DNA of 64,000 nt, from positions 1 through 64,000 of the forward strand of contig WNNJ02000287.1 of the NCBI GenBank assembly GCA_012934845.2, written 5' to 3'. The notes under the pieces are model-generated. The model searched no databases. It was given only the letters and a program-made list of their open reading frames with translations, and was not told where the DNA came from. Positions 45,161-59,300 of the stretch are shown piece after piece. Source of the stretch: Pomphorhynchus laevis (lineage: Eukaryota > Acanthocephala > Palaeacanthocephala > Echinorhynchida > Pomphorhynchidae). A program made the translations under genes and the position numbers. Numbering within the stretch: position 1 is the first letter of the stretch; each line of letters begins with the position of its first letter.

Positions 45161-47466
45161 CCTTGTTTAGTAATTTCTCTCTGTAAATACGGTAAACGCT
45201 TCAGTCTGCCAAGCACCATGTCTACATTCGTCCAGGGGAGATTCACAAGAACCGTGACCTCCTGGATCGGATTATTGATAGCGGCTACGACATGGTGCTT
45301 GGTGATTTCAATGACAGAACTGGTCTTTGAATTAATGCTGCACTCCGCAGAGCTAGGAACCGGTACTTCATTCATAAACCACCTTCCCCTACCTTTCATT
45401 GCTCGACAACAAACTCTCTACTCGACCTTCAACTGCTTCACGATAGATGGTTGTTAAAACCACTCTGTACTGAACAGTAGGGGCAACATCTGTCCACCTC
45501 TCATGATCTAATTCGTTGGCAGATTGAGGCTGACACGCTGCTTCGGAGGATATTCTACTTTGATCCAATTATAGTGGCGCTCTTCCAGGCAGCTGTTCGG
45601 CTCTTCCCTTGAATTGGGAAAGAGAGCTTAATCGAATTTAACTCCTACCTCTTCTCGCAAGCTACCGGGATTTTATCAACTACCTACAAAGGTCGCATTT
45701 TCAATCCCACTCCAACAAAACTCAATACCCTTGCACATGTGCTCCATTCACCCAATCTCTCTGCTTCTGCCCGTTAATCTCTCATGATAGAATACTGGAG
45801 CACTAGATATAGGTTCCAGCTGGGCAAGGATAGGGCTAGCATTGCTTCCCTTAATCCGACCTGGTCTGCTTTCTGGAAGATATTCAAGAACGAGAGATTT
45901 GTCTGTTGGAAGGAGAGGGCATCTGGTTGGATCGGTAGTATTTGTCTTGTTAAAGTTTGGAGGAGTCACTAGCCCTACACAATTATGGAGCCACGCAATC
46001 ATCGCAACTAATCCCGCCTTGGGAAGACTTCTGGAGTAGGGATCACTCAGTTCCTGAGATCCTTGATGCATGGGGGCCTATTCCGGGCACCTCCAGAACC
46101 AACGCTCTACTCTCTTCCCGGGTCTGTCAGCTTATGACAGCCGATCTAAGGAGAGAAGTGCCCGTCACTATGCTTTTAGCATCGTCATCTGATGTTGCCG
46201 GCATCAATATTAGTAAGATAATTTTTATCCATAAGAGAAATCCAGTTTGCTCTCCTAAAGACCTGCGGCCCATCTCGATTCAAAATTCCCTCGTTTCGAT
46301 CTACGAAAAAGCGCTTGTGCGTAGAATCCGCGACCATCTGAGTAGGCATAATCATAATTTAATCCCACCTGGTTTCCATCGGTTTATCAAGGGTCGCTCG
46401 GTCCATTCACCAGTAGTTGAAGTGCAGCAGTTCTGTCGGGAGAATAGTCATCAACTCGTTGTAGCTGTTTTCCTTGATTTTTCTGCTGCTTTTGACCGCA
46501 TCTCTATTCCCTTTGTTATCTCTTCTATCAGGTCCCTCGGGTTATCTGCGAGGATTGTTAACAGGGTGAAGATACTGTTGTACCCCAAGATTTTCTACTA
46601 CGATGACGACCCTGATGCACGTCAATTCTACCCTATTACAGGAGCGCCTCAAGGCTCACCTCTTTCTCCTATCTTATATCTTGCTGCCTCAATTATTCTA
46701 TTTAAAATATTTAAACGTGAACAACGTCTAGTGGTGTACGTTGATGACACCACAGCCCTGTTCCCTGGACACAGGTGTAAATACGTAGTCTCTGACATCA
46801 GCCGTTTCCTTTTAAGATTAAAAGACCAATTACCCCAATCTAATCTTGTTTTAAACTCCTCCAAATCGCAGGTGGTTGTCTTTCATGGCTCCCTTGCGAC
46901 GAAGAAAAAGCTTAAGAGACTTGCACTCTCTACACTCTCCTCCACTTTGCATAATCAACCACTCCCTATCTTCTCTAGTCGTTTAAGATACCTGGGGTTC
47001 ACTGTGACCGTAAAATGGTCAGCTAAAGCTGACCTGCATAGACTCAGACGTATCCTGAAGAAAGCTAGGTGAGTCCTGAAACGGGCTCAGCATCTGTCAT
47101 TAAGGGAGAAAACTCAGTTAAGCCTCTGGGGTACCTGGGCTATCTCAGGATTAGTTTATTTCCTAGAGGACGTCTCCCTGCGCAAAGACTAAGGTTTTTG
47201 AAGCTGCTCGTCTCCTGACTGCCCAGCATAGTCCGCCGCGATTGGATCCTTCGGGGAGTGGTAGACCCCGGGTGATTCAGTCGTAAGGTGGCGTGTTGGA
47301 TCGGTTGGAGGGCTCAGATTCCACAGGATCTGATTATGGTGCGAGAAGACTTAGACAGTGAAGAGATCAATATTAAGATCAATGTTCGTTTGACCAAACC
47401 TGTGTCTAGTTTTTCTGTCTTTTTATTTATCTCGTGTTTGTTTATCAAGAAAATCCTTATTTATTA
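45160..47466 (+). mobile_element. Group-a LINE fragment B (endonuclease to 3' end)
   Basis: The endonuclease C-terminal part follows, frame-broken (STMSTFVQGRFTRTVTSW corresponds to the region NVYIRPGEIHKNR; VLGDFNDRTGL holds the GDFN box). Next are pre-RT sequence with stops, the open RT at 45957-47072, the C-terminus to about 47250 and a 3' UTR ending in TCCTTATTTATTA at 47466. 5' truncated. It joins fragment A through a short shared CCAG word. Confidence 0.85.
45957..47072 (+). CDS. Open RT frame of LINE fragment B (371 codons)
   Basis: EESLALHNYGATQSSQLIPP, PKDLRPISIQNSLVSIYEKA, FIKGRSVHSPVVEVQQFC, VAVFLDFSAAFDRISIPFV (motif A), PITGAPQGSPLSPILYLAAS (motif B) and LVVYVDDTTALFPGHR (motif C as YVDD rather than YADD). 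It ends at a stop after LRRILKKAR, well before the family C-terminus, because AGGTGGGCT has become AGGTGAGTC at the position of RWALKRAQ. Catalytic residues are intact. The endonuclease is missing from this frame. Confidence 0.85.
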   Translation: MEESLALHNYGATQSSQLIPPWEDFWSRDHSVPEILDAWGPIPGTSRTNALLSSRVCQLMTADLRREVPVTMLLASSSDVAGINISKIIFIHKRNPVCSPKDLRPISIQNSLVSIYEKALVRRIRDHLSRHNHNLIPPGFHRFIKGRSVHSPVVEVQQFCRENSHQLVVAVFLDFSAAFDRISIPFVISSIRSLGLSARIVNRVKILLYPKIFYYDDDPDARQFYPITGAPQGSPLSPILYLAASIILFKIFKREQRLVVYVDDTTALFPGHRCKYVVSDISRFLLRLKDQLPQSNLVLNSSKSQVVVFHGSLATKKKLKRLALSTLSSTLHNQPLPIFSSRLRYLGFTVTVKWSAKADLHRLRRILKKAR

Positions 47467-47468
47467 GG

Positions 47469-47503
47469 ATAGCTGCTGCTATCCTGATGATAGCAGCAGC
47501 TAT
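47469..47503. repeat. Perfect 15-bp hairpin just after the LINE 3' end
   Basis: ATAGCTGCTGCTATC (47469-47483) pairs exactly with 47489-47503 around CTGAT. An alternative internal fold, GGATAGC with GCTATCC (47467-47484), competes with it, so the sequence is bistable. The words GCTGCTAT, CCTGAT and ATAGCAG also occur in the Naiad stem-loop, perhaps by chance. Confidence 0.75.
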
Positions 47504-50321
47504 AGAAATATTTAACTAAATAATAATTTGACAATTATGATCATAATTTAACAATTATGTTAACAATTTGTTTAATTTCTTAATCGGCTTCTACTAAAAG
47601 GGTTCTAATATACGAATTTAATCTTAATTCTGATTACTCGTAAATAATTTAATAATCATCAATTCATTAAAATTGCATTTTTGAAAAATTCTTACCTGAC
47701 ATAAAATCTTAATGAAATCTAAAGATTAAAATATTCATTATCTATTTGTAGTACAAAATAAGTAGACACAGTTAGCTGATCAGATTAACAATATCATATT
47801 AAAATATCTTATTTACAAAATTAACGAAGAGTTTGTTTACGTATCGTACCCTTCAAAATGTCACTTCGTTAACTTTCGGATTCTATATGCAAGCAATTTT
47901 TCATTTAGAAAGTATTTTTTATCTATAATAATATAATTATATAATTTATGCAGGGTAAAATCTGTTGCTTAACACAATAGGAATGTCAAGATACTAAATT
48001 TCCATCATTAGAAATCAAGATGTTTTTTTTTGAATAGATAATCTCGATTGCTTTATCCATATATCTTCGCCGCTTGTGCCATTTACCCTAAAGGTCTTTG
48101 CCACATATCGTTCACATGGCAATAATTTCAGCTGTTTTTATGTATAATAATGTAAATAATTGTATCTAAGTTACAAACCCTTTTTCCTATAAAATACCCT
48201 AAAATTCAATAGTTATTTATCTTCAATTCTTAAGTTGTACTGTGAAAGGCACACTTCCTTAGAATGTAAGCTAATGTTTTATATTTAAATATTTATTATA
48301 TTTTTATCTTTTGTTTTATATTTAATGTAAGCTACTGTTTTATATTTGAATTATTTTATAAAATAGAAATCTAATAAATAAATTTGTCAATATATTAATT
48401 GCAAATCAATTTTAATCTTAGAACCCAAATTTTATTGAAAGAATTTTATTGAAATCTAAATTAACACTTGAATAAGATAATGAATTGATATCTTTAATTG
48501 CAAATCAATTTTATATTGATTTGCAATTTAATATTTAAATCTTTAATATTTAAATATTAAATAAATATATTTAAATATATAATATAAATTATATATATCT
48601 TTAATATTTATATATTTCAAATATTTTTCTTTTCTTTGATATCTTTGAATAATATTATATATTATTAAAAGCACAAGCTATTACTTATATTCAGACAATA
48701 AATAACAAAATAGTGATATTAAAAGTTTACATAAAACGATTTGAATTAATTAAAATTCACTCGATTGAATTGCCTTAATTTTATTAATTACTGACCAATT
48801 ACATTTGGACAGTAATTATGTTGTAGTGATTGAAACAAAATTCAGCAATATTTAATGAAATTTATTATCTATTTAAATTACATGCCTGATTCTTTAGATA
48901 ATGAAATAAAGGATTAATCTGTATTTAGGACAACGTAATTTGGTTTGCAAAAGTACATTTATTTTAAACTATAAATTAACAAATTAAATTGTTAATTAAA
49001 TTGATAATCAAATTGCAAATTAAAGCACATTTATAGTTCAAACGGTATATTTCAAATTAACATTTGTTAATAATTAAATATAACTTAATTAATAACTATT
49101 AATTAACTTAATATAACTATATATAACTTAATATTTACAGATACATTATTGTTATCAATCAGTTAATGTTTTATAATTTAAATGTAAAGTCAATTTCTTA
49201 CGATATCGCTGTGCTCAGTTGAGAAAATATTTAATTAAAAATCAAATGTACAACTTAATTTCATTTTAAAGTATTTTTTTATTTTTTAGCTGCATTTATT
49301 TTGAAAATAGTATTTTTTTATCACATTGGCATTATTACTGAATTGTATTTTATTAAATGGCTTCAAGTTTTTCTTTATTAGTTTGCATGGAAAAATTGTA
49401 TTTTACTTTGTGTTTCTTATAAATGTTAATTACAATTGTAAACGTTTTCAATATTTTTAATATTTTTGATTTTATAGTTAATAGACATTAGCTTATAACC
49501 TTTTTGTAAAGAAGGATGCAAAAACATTACTGAAAATTCTTGCTGATTTCTCATATTTCGTCTATCTAGTTATGTGGTTATCCACAATTGGTTAATACAT
49601 TTAGTTTTACACTAGCCATTGTAAAATATCTATATTAATTAAGTCTTAATTTCCGATTAGTGTCATTATTTAAGATTTAAATAATGAATTAAATTGGGCA
49701 TTGTCGAAGTTATTAAAATACATTATATAAAATACATTATGTTGTATTTTAGCATTCTTCGGATTTTATAAAACTATATTGAATTTGTCTACACGATATC
49801 AACTTTGAATTTTATCTTATAAATATAATTGATCTACAAATTTAAACAAAATTATTAATTTCGATATAAAACATATTTTTGTAAATAAATTTTAATTTAA
49901 ATGTTTTTATAATTACATGTACGGAGATTGACTACCCAAATGATCACTAACGTTTAGCTGGAAATTATATCTGTAAACATTACAGCAATATGAAATCTAT
50001 ATTGTAAGATGTTATGATATTATGCTCTCATGATATATAATGTACATTGTAGAATGGTTTAATAAATTGAAGATAAAAAGACGTTTAGGAATAGATGATC
50101 ATTCTGTAATGTACTAAGTCCTTGACTATCGGCATTGTTCAAAATAGATTACTTCATCTTTAAAGAATTCGCAAAATATTGATGTTAGTTTGTATGTACA
50201 TTTATGTGAATAAACGTTCATTTAACGGAACAAATCCACAAAATTAATTAACTATCGTTTCAACTATATAATTAATTGATATTAATTAATTATCGCTTTG
50301 CACATTTGACTATTTCAAAAG
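47504..50321. other. AT-rich upstream region of the lysyl oxidase-like gene
   Basis: No exon recognised with confidence, although the missing first exon(s) of the gene (start codon, signal peptide) must lie here or further left. The signature CAGTTAGCTGAT stands at 47761-47780. Confidence 0.45.
47761..47780 (+). repeat. CAGTTAGCTGAT terminal signature, last copy
   Basis: AGTAGACACAGTTAGCTGAT follows the 47469 hairpin by about 260 bp, similar to the spacing of stem-loop and signature in the Naiad 3' regions. Confidence 0.45.
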
Positions 50322-53300
50322 GATATCTTTAACTGTTGCGATTTTGTTGGTTGACAACGCTTTGAGATGCTTTCAACAGATTCAATATGATGAGTTTGAT
50401 CGCAATGATTTACCGAGTAATTATACACCTATCGATCCAATTTACTCCGAGTTCTACAAACGTGTTAATTTGATTGCTAAAACACCAGTTGATGGTGACA
50501 TAACGCTGAGTGGTGGAAAAGTGCCATGGGAAGGCAATGTTCAAGTAAATGCTATACAAAATTGACATTGTTATTTATTTGATCTGGAATTTAGATATTT
50601 TATAATAATACATGGGGTAGCGTTTGCCAAGATGGATTTGACTATCCAGCAGCCACAGTTATATGTAGACAAATCGGGTACAAGGACGCACATATTACTT
50701 TTAAAAATTCAAAATTCCCCAAGCTTGCAGGTATTCTTTATTAATACAAAACTTTTAAGAATTTTATGATTTAAAAAAGTATATAAAATTAAAAACCTAA
50801 CCAAATCACTACTATTACATATCAATCATTGACATTAAATATCTTTGGGGTGCACATTTGACATTACGTTATTTTTTTATTATACTTTGTTCATTTGTCT
50901 TACAATTTTTTCCGGATTAAGATACACTAACATTAATTTTTTCAGACAAGCTTTTCAAATCAAAAATTACAAGAAAAAAGGGTTTTAAGCATTCAAATAT
51001 ATGCTAATAAAGGTTTCGTTTCATCGATAAATTCCAATTTTTCATATATTTTGAGCTGTAAAAGTACGGTTTTTGTCGAAATCAATTTTTTAATAAAATC
51101 AAATAAAAATAAACTTTTATTAAAATAAAATTTTCATTGATTAAAATAAATCACCTGTAAAAACGGAAAGTAAAGTGTAATATAATGAATTTTGAAGATA
51201 TTACCAGAGTATTTATTCAAAAATGATGTTTTTAGATGAGCTGATTTATTTTCAAAATATTTGTGATGATATAAAACAAATGAATGAAATTAAATGACGT
51301 GTAATTTCGGATTTAAGGATATGGAAGTTTGTAATTTCTCAAATATTTAAAAAAATAATTTCTCTGATATTTAAAAAAAATATTAATTTTAATAATATTA
51401 AAATTTAATATTAAAAAATAATAAACACTCACGCGTTATTATTTTTTAGACAAAATTTGGATCGATGGATTAAATTGTGTCGGAACAGAAAACAGACTGC
51501 AAGACTGTTTGCATGCTCCATGGGGTGTGAATGATTGTAATCCATCAAGAGTAGCAGGTAGGTGCAAATTGAATTTATAACTCGGTATAGTTGATGTGTA
51601 GGCGTTCGATGTACTCATGAAATCCATCGGACAATGCGAGATTTGATTACAAACGAAATGGGAATAGTACTAGACCAAAGCAAAACTAGCAGTCGAGAAA
51701 TTGCTGTTTATTCAGAGCAGGTACATTTGGAATTTAACAGTTTTTTACTTAAGGATTAGAAAAAGCAATTTTAAATCATCCACGTAAATGAATTATTTCT
51801 CCGGAGCCAAAAGTGAATTTGAAAATTATTATATGTGAAATTATAGCATCTCGTATTTGTAATTACGTATTTATACACAAATCATTTAAAAATCCGTTAC
51901 AGATGAATCTTGAAAGCAATTATTTTAAAAATAATTTGGTTTAGATCAATGTTTAAAAAAAATATTTAAACTCGAATTTTTTCATTTGTGAAATTTCCCA
52001 TTAAAGATCCTACTGACTACACCTGGAATAAAGAGTCTTCAATCTTGATATTCAAGAGAACTACCTTACAATCTAAATGCTAATCTAACAACACATGTTT
52101 GCTGATTTTATTTGTAAATTAATTTGTTTTGTTTGATGGGCGAAATACTTAAACTTTAATACTACAGTACTTATATGATGACATTGTTTGTTTCGTTTTT
52201 ATGTCATACCGTCTAATGTTTATAATTAAAAATTAATTTTTAATTATAAATTAAATTTAATTATAATATTAAATTATAATATTATATTATAACTTTAATC
52301 TCTAATTTTTAGATTTTCCTGCCGATAAATTTCAGTTTATCGTCAATATTTATGTAAAAATTTTATATTGTAACAAACCGAAAACTAAAATAAACGGCTA
52401 ATTTTTATATATTTTTAAACAAAAATATATACAATCATCATTTTACACGGCGTTGAAAAATGGCGTGTAAAATTTGGCGTTGAATTTCTAACTAATGAAG
52501 ATTCCGCAATCTTTCACGGTCTTCGAACTTTGGCAATACAAATTATAATTACATCTGGTCTGACAAGTGTTGAGCAGACGATTAACCTAATTACTGTTAA
52601 GTAATTATTGATTGATAACTAGTTATATTTTTAACGCATTAAAAATAAATGATTTTAATACGCCAAAAATATTTGTTATTGAAAATATTGAAATTGTTGT
52701 TATTCCAAATATTCTATACCGTTACTATTAAATTTTTAATCGTTTAGTTTCAGATGATGCTATAAAAGATAAATTTGTGTTTATTCGTCCTTCTCCTAAA
52801 TTTCAATTAAAAAATGAATCCACATCTTTTATTTTTAATAAATTCTTTAATTGATAACGCAATGTTTTACGCATCGGATTACACTATAATGCAATCAACA
52901 ATTGCACAATTAGAAAAACAGTATTGTGAAGTGCAAATTCCGATATGACGTCAAATTAATTTCGAAATTGTCTCTTAGAAAATCTGCTCGGTTTTGTAAA
53001 GAACAATATTTTTTATTTTTCACCGTAAAAGATACAAAAAAGGTGTTTTGGTCAGATTTCTAAAAATAAAATTAAAATAATCTTTTCTGTTTTAGATACT
53101 TGATGATGCTACAGCAACAATTTAATGCTTATTTAAATTTTTTCAAATATAATTTCAAATAAAAAATTCCAAATAACTTAAAAAATTTTAACATCTAAAA
53201 AAGTTATCGTTAATAGCTGATTTTATTAACTTAATTTAATTAAAGTAAATCAGTTTACTAAAACGTAAATTAATATACTCAGTATTATTTGCTGCAGTAA

Positions 53301-56300
53301 TCTCAATTTTACAAAAAGTATATTTTTACTATTTACGATATATACACTTGTCTCTAAAAACCTAAAGACGATAGGTACTGCATCAAAATATTGTGTCATT
53401 TGTAGAAAAAGGTATTTTATTGCTTACGTGACTTAAATTTCTTCTATGGGAAAAATTATTTTAATGATAAATAAATTAATCGATTTATTAATAGAATTAT
53501 CAGATTAATAAATTTTATTAGACTATATATTTAATAAAATAAATAAAAACTATTTTGTAGCACATTTAATAACTCAACTAAAAGGCTTTAATAAATTAGT
53601 TTTTAATAAATTTATTATAAATAATAAATAACTCGATCTTATACTTTTTGGGCATCAACTAAAGCTCTATTTATTAATAAAATATAAAGTTCTATTTATA
53701 CTACATAAAGTTCTATTTATTAAAAGGGAATAAAAATGAGCAATTAAAATCTTCATTTTTATTTTGTCCATAAATTTCTAGTTGCTCTAGTTGATGCCCA
53801 AAATGTATAAGAATCAAATTCAGTTATTCATTATTTATACTAAATTTACATAAACATTTTATCCTTTTAATATTGTTTTAATATTGTTTTAATATTATCC
53901 TTTTAATATTGTTTTAAACAATTCTCGCTGGAATGTGCAAAGTCGCCCGTAAATTACACGTGAACAGTGAATTTATTGAAACCAATATTTATATCTATGG
54001 ATAGATGGAATAGTCTGATCGTGATTGCCTCAACCATTTGAAGTAATTGTATGTCGTTGCTCTTTAAAACCATTTTGAAATCAGATGCCGTTGGTTTTTC
54101 CGAACAATGATTTGTTTGTGAGTGTTTGAATATTGCACTATATGCATATCCGTCTTGTCTTATTCGGTCGATCAACTTACAACGTGTAAACCCTACATAA
54201 CAGAGGCATTACAGCCATCTTTATTACAAGTATATTTGTACACAACATTGCTGGTTGTTACAGTGTCTGTTCTGGTTCTCATTGTGAATAGCGACCCCGT
54301 TGTTCTTTTAATGTAATAGCCTCTTATGCCAATATGTTTATTTGGATCGACGCATTTGACGTGTTGTTGTGTAATGCCTCTAATGATCCGAATATCATTT
54401 TCAAAATTAGCAGGTTAATCAAGTTAATAGTAGATTGTGACTACATTGTCGTCAAGTGTAATTGAATCTGTCTGCTGTTTAAATCGTTTTATGGCTATTG
54501 AAACTGCCTGATCAACCACTATAAGAGGATATCCAGAATTTTCCATGGATTGTTTTAAACGATTTAACTCATTTTGTAGGCTAATGTTGTCAGTTGAATA
54601 ACGAAATAATAAATTTATTATTTTTATAATAAATTTAATAACTGCTTTATTTTTAAAATTATTAAAAATATAAATTAGAAAATTCGAGCTTTAAAATTCC
54701 AAATAAAAAAATATTTTTTTTTCATAAAAAATTTGAAACTTAAAAATTTGCATTTGAAACCGCAAACAATTTTGAAAAATTTCAAAAGACGAAGCGTTCT
54801 TTGTTTTAGGTGAAATTTACAAATTTCAAGATTAAATTAGTTGGTGGTCGACATCGAAACGAGGGAAGAGTAATGATCAAACTTAATGGCGGTGAATGGG
54901 GTAATGTGTGTGGATTGGGATTTAGTCTGTTTGAGGCAAACCAGATATGCAAGTACATGGGAAAAGGTTTTGGGCATTCGGCTTTTCAGGTTTCAATATT
55001 CTGCATTTGAAGTTAATAAGCAAAAAAACGTTCGTTTATAGGAAGACATATTTTTCAGAAAATCAAAACATGATTTCGTATCTATCAGTGGTTTGTCATG
55101 CCCAATAGATGCTGATAATTTGAACGCATGTAAAATCGATTCAACTGTAAATTGTCCTGTTCAGAAGAAATTTGCTGGGTTAATATGTACTAAAGGTTAG
55201 TCGAGCTATACTGTATAATTGACTTGGACATGATTTATTCCCCGTTATACAGTATTTTAATGATTAAATAAAATTATTTCAAGTAATATTTGTTTATTTT
55301 TCAAGTTTATAAGGTTTTAAAATATTATATTCTTCATTTTTATTCCATCTAAATAAATATAATGTTATTTAAATTTTATGTAGCTTTAGTTGATGCCCAA
55401 AAGTATAGAAATCAAATCGAGTTATAAAATTATTTATTTATAATAAGTTTATTTATTTAAAATGGTATTTGTTTATTTTTCAAGTTTAAAGGATTTTAAT
55501 GAATTTTATATAGCTTTAGTTGATCAAATCGAGTTATTTAAGTGAAAGGATGCTTTAGCATCCACTCACTTGATAGTTATTTTAGACAAGTAAATTAATT
55601 CGATAAAAACAAATGATTTTTTTTCTTATAACTAAATATTGTTTGTATATTTTGTTCGACACTTTTATAAAATTATTTATTAATTATTTATTAAAATTAT
55701 TTATTTATTATTTATTAATTATTTATTAATTAGTTGGTTCGACACTTTATGTTATCATGAATCTTGACTACATCGAGGACATTTTTACAAATGTTATAGT
55801 AGAATTAAGACACATCTTTATGGATAAATATGTATTATAAATAATAATATATTTATTTTTTAAGATAATATATTGAATAGGCAATAATTGTAATTATCTT
55901 TAAATTACAATTATATTTTAAAATTAATATATTTTTATTTCATTCGTCGTTTCCTTCGTCTTGAAATATAGAATTTTATGTAAATTTTGTGTTGCCAATG
56001 ATCACAAAACAGTTATTGTAAGGATCACAATCACGGTATACTCCTGTAGGCAAAATAATTTCATTGTTGGCTAAATGTGTGTTTACTTTTACTAATTATT
56101 AATAAATATAAACATTTATATTTATTTAATGATTCTTTTTATTAATGAAAATATTTAGTTAATTATTGTTACCATATCAGTGAATACCAATATTAATACT
56201 CGAATATTAATATAACCGTATCTTGCATTTTTTATCGGAAGTTTAAAACTTATGTAGGTCACTTATTCGACCAAAGCATTTTTGTCAAAAGATTAGGAAT

Positions 56301-59300
56301 TAAAATCATTCGACGTTAGTATTTTAGGCTAATTTCTCAAAATGAATGAAAAATACTAGATTCCAAAATATCAGTTTTTTATAGACAATAAATATTAATC
56401 GATCTTTATTTAGAATTGCCGGATTTATATCTGGATCTTCATTTACTAAAGCGGGATTTCTACCTTGAAGAACGTTATCTGTTCTATCTTCAATGCGCGA
56501 TGGAGGAAAACTGCGTCGCTCTTAGTGCTTACCATTTCCAGAAACAATATCCAGGTTAGTTTGATCATTAGTTATTATGAAATCTTATGAAAGTATAATT
56601 CAAGATGATTGGCATTACAACAAACGTAAGCTCATTAGATTTACCAGTGCTATATGGAACAACGGCACTGCCGATTTTTATCCTACATTACCAAAATATG
56701 CATGGATCTGGCATCTCTGTCATGCGTACGTATCAGAATATAAAATGAATTTTGTTTTAATATCTCTATTGATTTTAATAAAATTAAAATATAATATAAT
56801 AATATTATATAATATTATATATTAATATTATATTAAATATTATATTAAATATTATATTTATAATATTAAATATAATATAATTTAATAATATTATATTAAA
56901 ATATTTGAAATATTAAACAAGCATGATCACAAACGGTTTTTCATCTAGTATCTTTTAATAAGATATATTTTTATTTTTAAATATGATTATGTCCAGTAAT
57001 GACAATTAATAAACAATTAATGGCGACATTCATAAAAATAGTGTCATCCATATTAGTGCGTTACTCTACTTTGTTCTTTAAATTAGTATTAACTTGCAAA
57101 AAGAGAAATTCATATGATCAATTTATTAAAATTAATTAATTTTAAATATTAAATTTAAAATCCATAAGTTTTAAATTATATCTACCATTGAAAATAAACA
57201 TTTGAAATCAGCATTGTCTTTTATTTTAGGCATTATCATTCAATGGAAATATTTGCGCGCTATGAAATTTTCTCGTTAACAGGAATGAAGCTTACCGAGT
57301 CTACAAAGGCCAGTTTCTGTTTAGAGGATAACAACTGTTTAGCAGGATATACAAAAAAGTTTGCATGTAGAAATTTTGGCGATCAGGGTATGTCATCGAT
57401 TTATTTACAGCTGACTTGTTAGATTACTTTAATTAATATTTTAGGTCATTAATTTGGGCCTTGTTTTGAATTTTTAAAGATTGTAGACTTAGACGATGAG
57501 GAACATTTGACATTAAGGCATTTTCAGTTTGTTAATGTCCGTATATCAATAACAATATTGTGGCAATAATAATTATATAATTATTAATTATAATATAATT
57601 ATATACGAAAATATGAAGTTTAATTTCTATTGTTGAATTCCGTCGCAAATAAGAAGTAGGAATTGTTATATTGTACCAAATGTGTACACGAATGGGTATA
57701 AATCATTACGAACAAATTAAGGATAGAAAATTTTAACTCCATCTATTTGGATTACATTCAAAAATAACATATTGACCTTTGACTAAATACGCTCACGCCT
57801 TGCAAAAAACCATAATCAAAATATAGATTTTTGCTCGATAATATCAACCTAAATCTTGCATTCTCCCTCTGATGTAAACTACGTTCGATTATTTAATGAC
57901 GTTCTTGGCATAATATTTAAATGCAGTTGTTAATTCCAATTTAAATATTAACAATTTAAATATTTTTCTTTCATTTATATTAAATCAAATTTTTAATGTA
58001 GGTATATCTCCTAAATGTGTTGATACGTATTTTCATGACGTTGACTGTCAATGGATAGATATAACCGACATTGATCCAGGTGTTTATAGATTCCAGGTAA
58101 GATATTTGCGTTAATTGACTAGCATTGCAAATTCTTAATAAAATATTCTTTTTCATAAAATTTATCAAAACTGCTATCCTGATTAGACGAGTTTTGATTT
58201 GACCAATCTGTCAGTGAATAACAGATTTTGAATAATTTAAAAAAATTGAATCCTAATTTAAATGATTTATGATTTTTTTATTTAAACTCTAAAATGGATT
58301 TCAAATTATTTATATTTCAAATTATCTTTCATATATGAAAGATAATGAAATTAATTATCATTATAAAAAAAGTTTAGCACTTAGAAAAAAAAGTTTACGG
58401 AAATTGAATTGTTTTATCATAAATATAATAATATTAATATAATAAATACATTAATATTTTATCGATAAATCAACAAATCAGTATATGTCAGTATATATTT
58501 ATCATTTATCATTTATTTATCATTTCAACATATTTAGGTGGCCATAGCTGCAACTATGCGGCAATTATGAGGTAAAATGTAAAACTACCTACGGCAAACT
58601 TGAACAAACAAGGTTATCGTAATTTAGCAATACAAACAAAATAAGTATCTACAAGGTTACTTTTTAATACTGGTTTTGTACCAATAATAATCATAATTAG
58701 TGCAATTATGTATTTAACTGGATATTTTTATATAATAAAAATATTATATTATATAAAAATATTATTTTTATATTTTATATAACTGTACATTGTGATATTG
58801 TTTCCAATATACCAACAAATTAAATTTAAAGATTTTGTTTCTGAACAAAAACATAAATTAATAATAAATATTAAATTAATAAACCTAAAATAAATTAATG
58901 TATTTTTAATCATTAACAAATATTTGACTTTAAAAATAAATTAATAAAATCAATATTATGAATATTAATAAAAATAAATAAAGCAAAATGAAATTTTTAA
59001 CGTCTAATAAAACGTTTAATATTTATATGAATTAGTCTTAAGATTTATAATTTAATCTGAAAAATGTCATTTCTCAGATTATTATTTGGATAATTTTTTA
59101 ATATATTAATTCAGTTTTTGAGTGTAAATTATTGCTAATAATAACTTCAGCTTTCCGCACAAAATTTACATAATTTTCACCTTAAACGGTAATTTAACGT
59201 AAACAAAGTTAAAAACTTATAATTTCGTATATATCACATATAACTTATAATATATTCATATTATGATTATGCGTATTATTAAGCATTAATACGTCAATAT

